From Scytonema millei VB511283 (lineage in GTDB: Bacteria; Cyanobacteriota; Cyanobacteriia; Cyanobacteriales; Chroococcidiopsidaceae): 64,000 nucleotides of DNA. Positions 36,994 to 46,153 of this stretch are shown piece by piece (the first letter of the stretch is position 1; the number at the start of each line of letters is the position of its first letter). The notes beneath the pieces were generated by a model. That model made no database searches, was not told the origin of the DNA, and was given only the letters and a program-made list of their open reading frames with translations. The stretch lies in contig NZ_JTJC03000017.1 of NCBI RefSeq assembly GCF_000817735.3, positions 391,349 through 455,348 on the forward strand, given 5' to 3'. The position numbers and the translations under genes were made by a program.

Positions 36994-37650
36994 CTAAGGA
37001 TGTATTTGACTCAAAATGTAGCGCAAGCGATCGTAGTCGTCTTTGAGAAGAGTGCTGAGGGTGCGTCCGGCTTGGACTAACCATTGTCTATCAGCTTTGC
37101 GTAATTGATAGACTTCTCGAATTGCGGCGGCGGTTAAAGCTTCTACAGGCGCACCTTGAACTTGCAACAAAGTGCGTAAAAAATCCAGGCGATCGCTAAA
37201 TAAAATCACATCTTCTGGCTGACAGCAATAGACAGCTTGGTGAATTTGCGGCGGACGGGGCGGAAGGTATTGATACACTTGGCGTTGAGCGCGTTTTGAG
37301 GCTTTAGCTGGCTCAAAGCCGATAATGGCAGCGCGAAATTCAGTTTTGAGCATGGCGAAAATTTGCGGCTGCTGTTCGCGCAACTCCATGAGAGATAACC
37401 CTAAAGCCCTTGCCCGATGGATCGAGTCGATCGGCATGGTGGTAGCGTAATAAACTACCCCATAAACTTGATTTCCCGATTCATCATCCGCAGACTTTAC
37501 CCAACTACCAAAAGGTGGCATCACCGGAAAGCTCAAATCTTCTGGTTCCAGGCATTGAGCTAAAAATTCCGTTGTCGAGGTTTCAATCACTTCGGCTATG
37601 TAACTCGGATGGCGATCGCCTGTCGTAAATTGAGGTAGGGGAAGACGCAT
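36994..37650 (-). CDS. HAS-barrel domain protein
   Basis: A 218-residue protein. The N-terminal half (LPQFTTGDRHPSYIAEVIETSTTEFLAQC, then PFGSWVKSADD and VYGVVYYATT) reads like the HAS-barrel that precedes HerA-type ATPases, but no ATPase follows. The C-terminal half is helical (REVYQLRKADRQWLVQAGRTLS). Many cyanobacteria have such a stand-alone protein with unknown role. It is located upstream of the kinase gene on the same strand, with only a short repeat-bearing gap. Confidence 0.6.
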   Translation of the reverse strand: MRLPLPQFTTGDRHPSYIAEVIETSTTEFLAQCLEPEDLSFPVMPPFGSWVKSADDESGNQVYGVVYYATTMPIDSIHRARALGLSLMELREQQPQIFAMLKTEFRAAIIGFEPAKASKRAQRQVYQYLPPRPPQIHQAVYCCQPEDVILFSDRLDFLRTLLQVQGAPVEALTAAAIREVYQLRKADRQWLVQAGRTLSTLLKDDYDRLRYILSQIHP

Positions 37651-37689
37651 ATCTCAAGACAAGTTAAACTTTATCTCTCATACTTTATC

Positions 37690-37808
37690 CTGCGGTTATT
37701 GGTCATTGGTCATTAGTCATTTGTGAGTGGTGAGTGGTGAGTGGTGAGTGGTGCGTGAAATACTTGCGACTTGCGACTTGATAACTGATAACTGATAACT
37801 GATAACTG
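37690..37808. repeat. Heptamer arrays (GTGAGTG, CTGATAA and others)
   Basis: Four GTGAGTG units and five CTGATAA-like units between the HAS-barrel gene and a Crp/Fnr gene. Confidence 0.8.
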
Positions 37809-37812
37809 TTAG

Positions 37813-38586
37813 CTAGTCAAAATCGCTGCCGACTAACCGCTCGAATTCCCGCTTGACAATTGTATAACACTCGCAGGAGGAAGCTTCTAGCCCTTCTCGG
37901 TCGAGAATAGTCATTTTACCCCGCACGTAGCGGATCAGCCCCGCTTTCTGAAGAACGCTGGCTGACAAACTGACAGTAGGGCGGCGCACGCCCAGCATTT
38001 GCGAGAGAAACTCTTGGGTGAGCGGAAACTCATCTGAACCCACTCGGTCTTGAGTCATGAGTAACCAGCGGCAAAATCGCTCCTCAACTGAGTGTATGCG
38101 ATTGCAGGCAGCTATTTGGGAAATCAGGTTAAACAGCGCTTGCGTGTAGCGTTGCAGCAGATCGTGAAGCGTGCTGCCTGGGATAACTTTATTTTTAAAC
38201 ACATCTACTCTCATCCTCCAAGCCTCGCCAGGAATTTGTGCCATAGCCAGACCGGGAATCTTATTAGATCCCAGGAATACGGGGAGACCTACCATTCCCT
38301 CATTGCCAACTGTTCCCACTTCAACTGCTGTACCGTCTTCCATCAGCGTCAGCAAAGAGACTACGCCACTCTTAGGGAAGTAGACATACTCAATAGATTC
38401 GTTAGCTGCGTAGAGAGTTTGCTTGAAAGTCAGGGGGACTAATTCCATGTTAGTCACTAGGCGTTCGTATTCTTCTCTAGGCAAGATAGCTAGAAGCTGA
38501 TTTTCATCAGCTGGATGGGAATTTTTCGACACCAAAATCAGAAACCTCTTTGAGCCAGTCTTATCTACATCGATAACTGACAGCAT
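37813..38586 (-). CDS. Crp/Fnr-family regulator
   Basis: About 257 residues. The barrel region includes YVYFPKSGVVSLLTLMEDGTAVEVGTVGNEGMVGLPVFLG, a pattern typical of the large cyanobacterial and proteobacterial subgroup that lacks cAMP-binding residues. The winged helix has LTQEFLSQMLGVRRPTVSLSASVLQKAGLI. The C-terminus carries a CEC motif (SSCECYTIVKREFERLV). I used the ATG before LSVIDVD; a GTG six codons earlier is equally possible and no ribosome-binding site decides. It lies beside the disrupted CheB-like gene on the opposite strand. Confidence 0.85.
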   Translation of the reverse strand: MLSVIDVDKTGSKRFLILVSKNSHPADENQLLAILPREEYERLVTNMELVPLTFKQTLYAANESIEYVYFPKSGVVSLLTLMEDGTAVEVGTVGNEGMVGLPVFLGSNKIPGLAMAQIPGEAWRMRVDVFKNKVIPGSTLHDLLQRYTQALFNLISQIAACNRIHSVEERFCRWLLMTQDRVGSDEFPLTQEFLSQMLGVRRPTVSLSASVLQKAGLIRYVRGKMTILDREGLEASSCECYTIVKREFERLVGSDFD

Positions 38587-39049
38587 CAATCGAGGACTTC
38601 TCACCCAAGATTTATTTAAATGTAAATATTGTAAATAATATATGTAGCTTAGCTAACATAAAGAATAGAAAATATGTCAGCTAACTGACATAAACATTTT
38701 AATCCCTTGTTTGCAGTAGGCGGCGATCGCCCTGGCTTGCCAGGGCGATCGTAAGAACATCATAGAAAAACTGTGAATAGCAAGCGCGAACATAAAATCT
38801 TTTCCCACTTTCCCAATGTTGCGTTTAACGTTGTAGCGATCGCCGCTTCTAAAGGTGGATTAAATGCAATTAGTCAAATTTTATCCGCCTTACCGTCAGA
38901 TTTTCCCGCAGCAATTGCGATCGTACAGCACTCGTCTCCCAACTGCCCCAGCTACTTGGCTGAGATCCTTAGATACCGCACTAGATTGCGGGTGAAAAAT
39001 GCAGAGACAGGAGAATTGCTGCGTCCAGGAACGGTTTATGTTGCCGTGC

Positions 39050-39055
39050 CTAACA
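39050..39055. repeat. Left target-site duplication (CTAACA)
   Basis: CTAACA occurs directly before the insertion sequence and again directly after it at 40067-40072. Confidence 0.85.
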
Positions 39056-40066
39056 ACGTGAGTTCGACGGGGTTAAAAGACAGCAGGAGGAAGAGCAGGT
39101 AAGCCTTTGGGTTCTAAATCGAGAGAAGGTTTTCGGGGCAAATAAGTATAAGCTGTTAATCCAGCTAACAAGTTGACCAGGAAATTCCAGATGCTTCTAT
39201 GTCGGGAATGCTCGATTTGAGAAATGTTCTTCAGTTGGTCATAAACTGTTTCAATTAAGGCTCGCTTACGTAAGAGAATTTTGTCGATCAACTTGACCAA
39301 CTGTTGCTTCATCTTCTTCTTACGCCGTGTAATTAACTCCAAGCCTTGCTGATAGAGTTGCTCAAACAATTCCTGAGATATATAACCACGATCGCCAAAT
39401 AGCTTACCAATTAGGTCTTGGGTTAAGTCCGGCACAGGCTTGCGGTCATCTACATTGCCAGGGGTCAGCTTAAAAGCTAGCAACTCGCCTCGGTCATTGA
39501 TAATTAGGTGCAGCTTAAACCCATAGTGCCACCCGACCGAATTTTTGCTCCAACCCACCATGCCTTCAAACACACGATGGCTTCTAGAACGTTTTGGATG
39601 ACACACCTCAATCGGAGTTGAATCAATGAATGAAATGCCAGTGACTTCTCCCTTACGGGTCTGTACAAAGCAGCATAACAGCATCAACGACCAAGGCATC
39701 AATTCGACAAAACGAGTATAGCTGACTAGATGAGGAAAAGCTTGACGCCAGCCTGGTAGGACTTGTAGCGTGTAGAATTCTTTAAAAGTACGATATCCCG
39801 AGCCATGAAAAGCAATTACTATCGTCATCACCTCACTCAGACTTAAACGAGAGCGACACAAGCGTTCTCCACAACTTGCCGTCAATAGCATCTGTTGCTG
39901 CCAATGTCGTTCAAAGGTTTGATAGAAGTCGTCTACCTCACAAAAAATTTGCGTCACATCTAGGCGAGATACAATGGTGCTATTCATAACTGAGGCCGAG
40001 CGCTGTGTATTTTGAGCATAGGTCTCTTTTTTCTTTTTGGCTCATCTCCCACCGTCGAACTCACGT
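39056..40066 (-). mobile_element. Complete IS982-family insertion sequence
   Basis: A 1,011 bp element bounded by perfect 15 bp inverted ends (ACGTGAGTTCGACGG) and a six-base direct duplication CTAACA. It holds a single transposase gene that fills most of it. Length, AC-starting ends and duplication size suit the IS982 family. Confidence 0.92.
39073..39987 (-). CDS. IS982-family transposase
   Basis: A 304-residue DDE transposase. The N-terminus (YQTFERHWQQQM, LSLSEVMTIVIAFHGSGYRTFKEFY) and the catalytic blocks FIDSTPIEVCHPKR, LFGDRGYIS and RALIETVYDQLKN give the D, D and E expected for this family. It appears intact from ATG to stop, so the element may still be active. It is antisense to the CheB-like gene it interrupts. 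Confidence 0.93.
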   Translation of the reverse strand: MNSTIVSRLDVTQIFCEVDDFYQTFERHWQQQMLLTASCGERLCRSRLSLSEVMTIVIAFHGSGYRTFKEFYTLQVLPGWRQAFPHLVSYTRFVELMPWSLMLLCCFVQTRKGEVTGISFIDSTPIEVCHPKRSRSHRVFEGMVGWSKNSVGWHYGFKLHLIINDRGELLAFKLTPGNVDDRKPVPDLTQDLIGKLFGDRGYISQELFEQLYQQGLELITRRKKKMKQQLVKLIDKILLRKRALIETVYDQLKNISQIEHSRHRSIWNFLVNLLAGLTAYTYLPRKPSLDLEPKGLPALPPAVF

Positions 40067-40472
40067 CTAACAAGCACTTGGTCGTAAATCCTAGCGGTCA
40101 GTTGTCGCTATCGGATGCAGCGAGAGTTAACTTTGTTCGTCCCTCAGCTAACGTGCTGTTTCGATCGGTTGCTACAAGTTATCAGAGACGGGCGATCGCT
40201 GTAATTTTGAGTGGTAAAGATACTGATGGCTTACTAGGAGTGCTAGCAATTAAGAAACATGGTGGCATAGCGATCGCCCAAAATGAAGCGACTTGCGAGT
40301 GTTTCGATATGCCCAAGGCTGCCATTAATACTGGGAAAGTCGATTTCGTGCTTCCCCCAAACGCGATCGCCTCCACCCTATACGACTTGGTAATGACACC
40401 AAAAGCAGCATAACGGTCGATCGTTGGTAGTTGTTGACCGATAGTCGAAACCAACAACTAACAACCAACAAC

Positions 40473-40664
40473 TTACTTGCCTTTTTTCCGAGTCACTTCA
40501 ACTGCTTCTAATTCTGATTGATTGAAAGTAATAAGTTTGTCCCAGTTACCACCTTCAAACAACACAGCGACTTTACCATCAGTAATTCTCTGTACTAGCC
40601 CTTGATAACCGTAGTAAGTATCGTTAGGGTTCTTAACGCGCACAGTTACACCTGGCAGAATCAT
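40473..40664 (-). CDS. ndhS: NAD(P)H-quinone oxidoreductase subunit S
   Basis: A 63-residue SH3-like subunit of cyanobacterial NDH-1 that forms part of the ferredoxin-binding site used for cyclic electron flow. The wording [20 protein letters not shown], with [26 protein letters not shown], matches Synechocystis ssl0352 as I know it. A basic tail TRKKGK ends the protein. It lies alone between the disrupted CheB-like gene and rodA. Confidence 0.85.
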   Translation of the reverse strand: MILPGVTVRVKNPNDTYYGYQGLVQRITDGKVAVLFEGGNWDKLITFNQSELEAVEVTRKKGK

Positions 40665-40721
40665 AGCTTTTCCTCTTGACTAACACTGATAATTTAAATT
40701 TTCGCTTATAAGTGTAGTGAT

Positions 40722-40924
40722 GTCAGTTATCAGTTATCAGTTATCAGTTATCAATGAAGAAAGGGTGTGGGGTGTGGGGTGTGGGGTGTGGGGTGTAGTG
40801 AGTGGTGCGTGGTGAAGCGGGCGGAAGCGGAGGTTTCCTCCGCTTTGAAGCCGCGTCGTGGTGCGTGAGTCATTAATTCTCCTCTGCGCCTCTGCTTCCT
40901 CTGCTCTCTTCTTCTCCCTCACCC
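40722..40924. repeat. Mixed spacer repeats including a GCGGAGGTTTCCTCCGC element
   Basis: CAGTTAT units, GTGGGGT units, and a palindromic stretch AAGCGGAGGTTTCCTCCGCTT followed by GAAGCCGCGT (given in part). A related stretch, GGGCGAGGTTTCCTCGCC followed by GAGCCGCGT, lies in frame in dnaX near base 325. Confidence 0.75.
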
Positions 40925-42196
40925 CTAACTCCTCGCTCCTCGCCCCTTTCTCTTTGGACGATGGTTAGCAACGGATTGCACGATGCCGATCGCAATCCAA
41001 TTCGTTAGCAGTGCCGATCGCCCGTAGCTCATCCAGGGCAAGGGAATTCCCGTGACTGGTGCAAGCCCAATTGTCATGCTGATATTGACGATGACTTGGA
41101 ACACTATCATGGAAAATACGCCGATGACGAGAAGGGAACCAAAATCATCTTTCGCACTTTGGGCAATTAATACCAATCGCAAGCAAATCAACCAAAAGAT
41201 AAATAGTAAAACAAGGCAGCCAATAAAGCCCCATTCTTCGCCTACTGCTGAAAAGATAAAGTCCGTATGCTGTTCGGGAATGAAATTGAGTTGGGTTTGC
41301 GTGCCTTGGTAAAGTCCTTGTCCCCATAATTGCCCGGAACCAATGGCAATTCGCGATTGTATTAAATGATAACCGCCGCCAAGAGGATCTTTCTCTGGGT
41401 CGAGAAATAAAATGATGCGGTCTTTTTGATAGTCTTTGAGCAATCCCCAGAGAATGTGTCCTAATTCTCCTGCCAAAAAGTTAATTCCAATCGCTCCAAC
41501 TGCCGACAACCATCGCCAAGGCATAGTCGCCAGCGCGATCGCTCCCATTGCTACTGCCCAGATACACCAAGCTGGTAAATAGACATTAAATAAGACAACT
41601 GCCACGATGGGGGAAATTAACAGGATCAGCCAACCAGGATTGACATTACCCCAATAGAGCATTCCGAGAGTTATTGCCCCAAAAACCAAAGATGTTCCTA
41701 AATCTGGCTGTGCGAATACTAAAACCCAAGGCACAGCTGTAACTAACAAAGCTCGAAGCACGCTAGGAATTTTTCCCGCGCTACGGGATTGTAATAATGC
41801 TGCTAGGGTGATAATCATCCCAACTTTGGCAAATTCTGAGGGTTGGAGATTAAAGCCAGCAACACTAATCCAGCGTTGAGCGCCTTTGGCACTGATTCCA
41901 GCTAGCATGACCGCAATCAGAGATACGTTCGTGAAAGCATAAGTCAGCCAGTGCCAGCGCAGGAGAAAATCGTAGCGACAAAGCGATAGAAAGAAAGCCA
42001 ATGCCAATCCTACGCCACCAAACAGCCAATGCTGCCACCAATCGGTAATTCCCTGGTTTAACTCTGCACTACGAATGGAAATACCACCAAATATTGTGAT
42101 GCCTACAGTCAGCGCCAACAGCCACCAGTCTATCTGTTGCCAAGGGGCAAGCAGTAATTTCCAAGGAACAGAAAATATGAATCTTTTTAACAGCAT
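40925..42196 (-). CDS. rodA: Rod-shape-determining SEDS peptidoglycan glycosyltransferase
   Basis: A 423-residue polytopic membrane protein that polymerises peptidoglycan with a partner PBP2. SEDS motifs are GAQRWISVAGFNLQPSEFAKV, QPDLGTSLVF, the loop LDPEKDPLGGGYHLIQSRIAIGSGQLWGQGL, and EQHTDFIFSAVGEEWGF with the catalytic-loop aspartate, then GLAPVTGIPLPWMSYG. The set favours RodA over FtsW. The last residues GRGARS and the stop are encoded by a GAGCGAG-type heptamer repeat. mrp lies about 100 bases upstream on the same strand. Confidence 0.93.
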   Translation of the reverse strand: MLLKRFIFSVPWKLLLAPWQQIDWWLLALTVGITIFGGISIRSAELNQGITDWWQHWLFGGVGLALAFFLSLCRYDFLLRWHWLTYAFTNVSLIAVMLAGISAKGAQRWISVAGFNLQPSEFAKVGMIITLAALLQSRSAGKIPSVLRALLVTAVPWVLVFAQPDLGTSLVFGAITLGMLYWGNVNPGWLILLISPIVAVVLFNVYLPAWCIWAVAMGAIALATMPWRWLSAVGAIGINFLAGELGHILWGLLKDYQKDRIILFLDPEKDPLGGGYHLIQSRIAIGSGQLWGQGLYQGTQTQLNFIPEQHTDFIFSAVGEEWGFIGCLVLLFIFWLICLRLVLIAQSAKDDFGSLLVIGVFSMIVFQVIVNISMTIGLAPVTGIPLPWMSYGRSALLTNWIAIGIVQSVANHRPKRKGRGARS

Positions 42197-42301
42197 GGAC
42201 GAGGATTGGGGATAGGGACAAATTACAACTAATTCATGGTTCCCTTTTCATAGTCTAAATTTAGCTTTTTTCCCTCACTCCTCACTCCTCGTCCCTCACT
42301 C

Positions 42302-43372
42302 CTAAGTTAATGCTGCTACCGAGACTTTACCCGCGATCGCCATTGCTACTGCCATTAAAGCTTTAGCAGAGGCAGATTCAGGCTCAGCAACAACAATGGG
42401 AATACCGCGATCGCCTCCTTGACGCAGGGAAATTTCTAATGGGATGCAGCCTAACAAGGGTACGCCTAGTTCTTTAGCGGTTTTTTCCCCACCACCAGAA
42501 CCAAAAATGTCGTAGTGTTTATCTGGCGCGTCGGGGGGAATAAAGTAGCTCATATTTTCCACAATTCCCAATACTGGAACTTGCATCTGTTGGAACATCC
42601 GCAAGCCTTTGCGAGAATCTAACAACGCTACATTTTGGGGTGTCGTGACAATCACCGCACCCGCCATCGGTACGGCTTGCGTTAATGTGAGTTGAGCGTC
42701 TCCGGTTCCCGGTGGCATGTCTACGATCAGATAATCCAATTCTCCCCACTGGACTTGATAGAGAAATTGGCGAATAATCCCATTGAGCATCGGTCCCCGC
42801 CAAATGACAGGCTGGTCTTTGTCAATCAGAAAACCCATCGAGACTAACTTCACACCGTGATTGAAAACCGGATCGAGAACGTCCCCTTTCTCGCCTTGGC
42901 GTACTGCTACCTGTGCTTGTTCTAGTCCCAGCATAGTAGGCGCGTTAGGACCGTAAATGTCTGCATCCAACAATCCTACTTTTGCCCCCGATTGTGCTAA
43001 AGCAACGGCAACGTTGACTGCGACAGTACTTTTACCCACACCACCTTTACCGCTAGAAATTGCCAAAATATTTTTCACTCCAGCAATTCCCGTGCGATCG
43101 GGTAAACCTTTCTGTTGCGGTGTTTCTGCTGTTACGTCTACCGCAACTTCCGTGACTCCTGGTAGCTGCTTGACAGCTTTTTGGCAGTCTTCAACAATAA
43201 ACTCTCGTAACGGGCAAGCTGGAGTTGTCAAGACCAAAGTGAAGCTGACTTTGCCATTGTCAATTTTGACATTGCGAATCATGTTCAGTTCCACTAGGCT
43301 TTTGCGGAGTTCTGGATCTTGCACGGGGCGCAAAACTTCTAATACGGAGCTGGTACTAAGGGTATCGAGCAT
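42302..43372 (-). CDS. mrp: Mrp/ApbC-family iron-sulfur cluster carrier ATPase
   Basis: A 356-residue P-loop ATPase. The N-terminal MIP18/DUF59 domain (about 8-90, LRPVQDPELRKSLVELNMI, TTPACPLRE) is followed by a ParA/MinD-like ATPase with deviant Walker A SSGKGGVGKST and DADIYGPN. Where many Mrp proteins have a CxxC cluster ligand after ENMSYF, this one has IPPDAPDKHYDIFGSGGG without cysteines, as is usual in cyanobacteria. The ATG chosen gives MLDTLSTSS; a GTG four codons upstream is less well placed against GAGAG. Confidence 0.9.
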   Translation of the reverse strand: MLDTLSTSSVLEVLRPVQDPELRKSLVELNMIRNVKIDNGKVSFTLVLTTPACPLREFIVEDCQKAVKQLPGVTEVAVDVTAETPQQKGLPDRTGIAGVKNILAISSGKGGVGKSTVAVNVAVALAQSGAKVGLLDADIYGPNAPTMLGLEQAQVAVRQGEKGDVLDPVFNHGVKLVSMGFLIDKDQPVIWRGPMLNGIIRQFLYQVQWGELDYLIVDMPPGTGDAQLTLTQAVPMAGAVIVTTPQNVALLDSRKGLRMFQQMQVPVLGIVENMSYFIPPDAPDKHYDIFGSGGGEKTAKELGVPLLGCIPLEISLRQGGDRGIPIVVAEPESASAKALMAVAMAIAGKVSVAALT

Positions 43373-43513
43373 GACATTCTTCACTCTCTAAGGCTGCTTT
43401 GCTATCTATTTGCATCTTAGCGGTCAGCGTAGAGTGAAAGTCGATCCATCCCCAAGGCTTTGTCAATGGTGTGAATGGTGAAATGGTTATGTGTCAGGCG
43501 GATTTATCGCCAA

Positions 43514-44311
43514 TTACAACCAGCCGCGCAGCCAGTAAATGACAATTCCGATGTATTCTTTGAGAGTTTGAGTGAATAAAAATAAACTGCTAGCATCTGG
43601 TAACAGGCTCAGTAATTTAGCTTCGGGCGAACTCGCTAATTCTTGAAACTCTTGGGTAGAAACTTGAAAATCAGTCGGAGCCGGAATAGCAGTTATTCCC
43701 AAACGTTTAAAGATTGACAGCGATCGCGGCATATGCATTGCTGAAGTGACCAATAAAATCTGGCGAATACCTTGCTGTGTCAGAATTTGACGCACGTTAA
43801 CTGCATTTTCGTAAGTATTTCGAGATTTGGGTTCCTTAACTATTGCCGATTCTGGTACGCCCATGTTCTTCAATAACGCTGACATATCAGTTGCTTCAGC
43901 AGAATCATTCCCATACCACTCAATTCGTCCTCCACTGAGAATTATTACAGGTGCTTTGTTCTGCTGATAGAGATAAGCAGCATAGAGGAGGCGATCGCCC
44001 CCTTCAGTCACCTCTACAGTCGGGCGCGGTGGTGTGGACGTTCTGGTGACACCACCCAAAACCACGATAGCCTCGGCAGTTGGTACGGGATTGAGTGGCA
44101 AATTCTGCCACTCTAGCGATCGCGCGAAAGAACGAGCAGCCCAGCTATTACCCCCTACCAATAAAATTATGAGAGCAAGGGCAATTGCGATCGCCGCGCC
44201 GCGCGTTTTTTTACCCCACAACAACAGCACCAACCCCACCACCAGCAGCACGCAGGCTATTCCCAGCGGGTAGAGAAATAGTGGTAGCAGTTTCGACAGG
44301 AAGAGAAACAT
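43514..44311 (-). CDS. YdcF/ElyC-like membrane protein (DUF218)
   Basis: A 265-residue protein with two N-terminal membrane helices (about 5-32 and 39-55) and a DUF218 domain: AEAIVVLGGVT, DRLLYAAYLYQ, IILSGGRI, VKEPKSRNTYENAV and LLVTSAMHMPRSLSIFKRLG. E. coli ElyC/SanA relatives affect envelope and lipid-carrier metabolism at the membrane; the reaction is unsettled. It lies downstream of a phosphotransferase gene, separated by heptamer repeats. Confidence 0.85.
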   Translation of the reverse strand: MFLFLSKLLPLFLYPLGIACVLLVVGLVLLLWGKKTRGAAIAIALALIILLVGGNSWAARSFARSLEWQNLPLNPVPTAEAIVVLGGVTRTSTPPRPTVEVTEGGDRLLYAAYLYQQNKAPVIILSGGRIEWYGNDSAEATDMSALLKNMGVPESAIVKEPKSRNTYENAVNVRQILTQQGIRQILLVTSAMHMPRSLSIFKRLGITAIPAPTDFQVSTQEFQELASSPEAKLLSLLPDASSLFLFTQTLKEYIGIVIYWLRGWL

Positions 44312-44317
44312 TGGAGT

Positions 44318-44490
44318 GGTGATTGGTAGTTGGTAGTTGTTGGTTGACAGTTGACGGTTGACGGTTGACGGTTGACGGTTGACGGTTGACGGTTGACGCT
44401 GGCGCTACATTGCGTGAAGACGGTTGACGGTTGACACTTCCCAGCTCTCCTGCTCCTCTGCTCCCTCTGCTCTCTTCTTTCCTTATCCCC
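44318..44490. repeat. Heptamer arrays (GGTTGAC type and CTCCTCA type)
   Basis: Seven or more GACGGTT units interrupted by a short GCTGGCGCTACATTGCG segment, then purine-poor CTCCTCA/CTCTGCT units that run into the end of the next gene. Confidence 0.8.
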
Positions 44491-46026
44491 TCACTCCTCA
44501 CTCCTCACCCCTTCAAAAGGCTGTGTCGTATCAATCGTGGTAACGTAGGGCTTTTCAGTGTCGGTAAAAGGCTCAGCAGTGGCTTGTTGGGACTCTAATA
44601 AGTCAACGGTAGCATCGGCAATGTCTCCGGTACGCTGTTGCAGTCGCTGACGCAAGACTTCCACTGGTGCGGTACAGTGGAAAATTTGTAGTGGAATTTG
44701 ACGCGATTCTGCTTGGGCGATCGCCTCTTGACGTAGAGCAGTGCGATCGTATTTGGCATCTAAAATGACTGTAAAACCCTCACCTGCCAACAGCAGTCCT
44801 AAATCTAAAAGCCTTTGATAGGTTTTTTGATGCCATTCAGCAGTATAAATTTCATCGCCGCCGCGCTGTTCTAAAGGAATTCCAGCTAAATGTTTGCGAA
44901 CGGCATCAGAACGAACGTGAATTGCTCCCAGTTGTCGTGCTAGTTGCTTCGCTACCGTACTTTTACCTGCACCCGATAGCCCAGACATGAGAATTAACCT
45001 GCCTTGACGAGGTTTGGTGTATTCCCACGCTTGGCGATAGTAGTTTGCTGCTGTTTTTGCCGACTCTTCCTTTACATCTGCGGGTACGCCTGGATCGTCC
45101 AACAGAAATGAATTGACTTTAGCGCGCACGTATGCTTGACGGCTGAGATATAAAGGATAGATTTGCAATCCTTCCCAATCGCCTGTTTGCTCTAAATATG
45201 TATTTAAAAAGATATTCCCTAAGTCTTTGCGTCCCCGTGCCTCAAAATCCATCACGGCAAACGCCACATCATACATTACGTCTACAAATCGGAATGGCTC
45301 GTTAAATTCAATGCAGTCAAATAATAAAATCTTGTCATGCCATAGACAAATATTTTGCATGTATAGATCGCCATGACATTCGCGGATAAAGTTACCTGCC
45401 ATGCGGCTTTTAAATAATGACTCTTTCTCAGCAAAAAACTTATCTGTATACGCTTTTGTTTCGTCAAACTGATTTTGTGTCTGTGCTTTGCCAATATATT
45501 TTTCTGATTGCTCGTAGTTCTCGTCAAAAGCTTGACGAACTTGAGCTACTTCTCCAAAACTACGAATATAGTCGTTGATTGCAGCTCGCTCGTGATATTG
45601 TGCTACAACTCGCCCTAAATCAATCATCAGTTTTTCGTCAACTTTTCCCTGAGAAAACATGTTAATTAATAACATATCCTGGGGAAATTGACGCATTTTT
45701 AATACGTATTCTACAGGTTCTCCCGTACCTCCCAATTCGTATTGCTGTTCGTTTTTAGTAATTGGTAAAACTTCTAAATAAAGTTCGGATGCGCCTCTTT
45801 GATTTAATCGTAATTCTTCTTGACAAAAATGCTTTCTTGCTTCCAGCGTTGAATAGTTTAAAAAACCAAAATTCATCGGCTTTTTCACTTTATAAGCATA
45901 CTCTCCAGTTAATAACACGTAAGAAATATGCGTCTGAATCAGTTGAATAGGTTCTTGCACTGGATGAGGGTAAAATCCAGGTTGCATCATTTGTTGAATC
46001 GAAGCGGGAATTGAAGCTGCTGTCAT
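44491..46026 (-). CDS. Two-domain protein: APH-like kinase plus P-loop kinase
   Basis: A 511-residue protein. The N-terminal two-thirds has aminoglycoside-phosphotransferase-like fold motifs (YAYKVKKPMNFGFLNYST, catalytic CHGDLYMQNI, metal site LFDCIEFN). The C-terminal third is an AAA_33/zeta-toxin-like P-loop kinase (LMSGLSGAGKSTVAKQLA, VRSDAVRKHLAG, ILDAKYDR). This fusion is found in many bacteria; the phosphorylated molecules are unknown. The last six residues GVRSEE and the stop derive from a GAGTGAG-type repeat. Its stop lies 190 bases before the ydcF-like gene on the same strand. Confidence 0.85.
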   Translation of the reverse strand: MTAASIPASIQQMMQPGFYPHPVQEPIQLIQTHISYVLLTGEYAYKVKKPMNFGFLNYSTLEARKHFCQEELRLNQRGASELYLEVLPITKNEQQYELGGTGEPVEYVLKMRQFPQDMLLINMFSQGKVDEKLMIDLGRVVAQYHERAAINDYIRSFGEVAQVRQAFDENYEQSEKYIGKAQTQNQFDETKAYTDKFFAEKESLFKSRMAGNFIRECHGDLYMQNICLWHDKILLFDCIEFNEPFRFVDVMYDVAFAVMDFEARGRKDLGNIFLNTYLEQTGDWEGLQIYPLYLSRQAYVRAKVNSFLLDDPGVPADVKEESAKTAANYYRQAWEYTKPRQGRLILMSGLSGAGKSTVAKQLARQLGAIHVRSDAVRKHLAGIPLEQRGGDEIYTAEWHQKTYQRLLDLGLLLAGEGFTVILDAKYDRTALRQEAIAQAESRQIPLQIFHCTAPVEVLRQRLQQRTGDIADATVDLLESQQATAEPFTDTEKPYVTTIDTTQPFEGVRSEE

Positions 46027-46095
46027 TTCTTTCCTCTGTGTTTTCTAATATTCCCCCCAATCTTGCGGGGGGTTAGGGGGGATCGCAACTGCAAA

Positions 46096-46122
46096 TAAAA
46101 AACCAGGAGTTTCCCCCTGGTA
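46096..46122 (-). terminator. Intrinsic terminator after rplY
   Basis: On the minus strand ACCAGG and CCTGGT pair around GGGAAACT and are followed by TTTTTTAT. It lies about 30 bases after the rplY stop. Confidence 0.7.
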
Positions 46123-46153
46123 TTATCGGCAATTCTACTCAAGTTGTCAGCTA

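Larger units (their letters stand above)
38773..40413 (+). pseudogene. Stand-alone CheB-like protein-glutamate methylesterase, split by an insertion sequence
   Basis: Two pieces of one gene flank an insertion sequence: 38773-39055 and 40073-40413. The first has the serine motif AIAASKGGLNAI and the histidine in AIVQHSSPN; the second has the aspartate in ILSGKDTDGLLGV. Joining them with one copy of the six-base target duplication gives VYVAVPN followed by KHLVVNPSG in frame, which is the normal CheB wording. Without the insertion the product is about 207 residues, a catalytic domain with no receiver. As it stands the active-site triad is split and the gene should be inactive. The start is a GTG; the exact start is uncertain. 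Confidence 0.88.
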
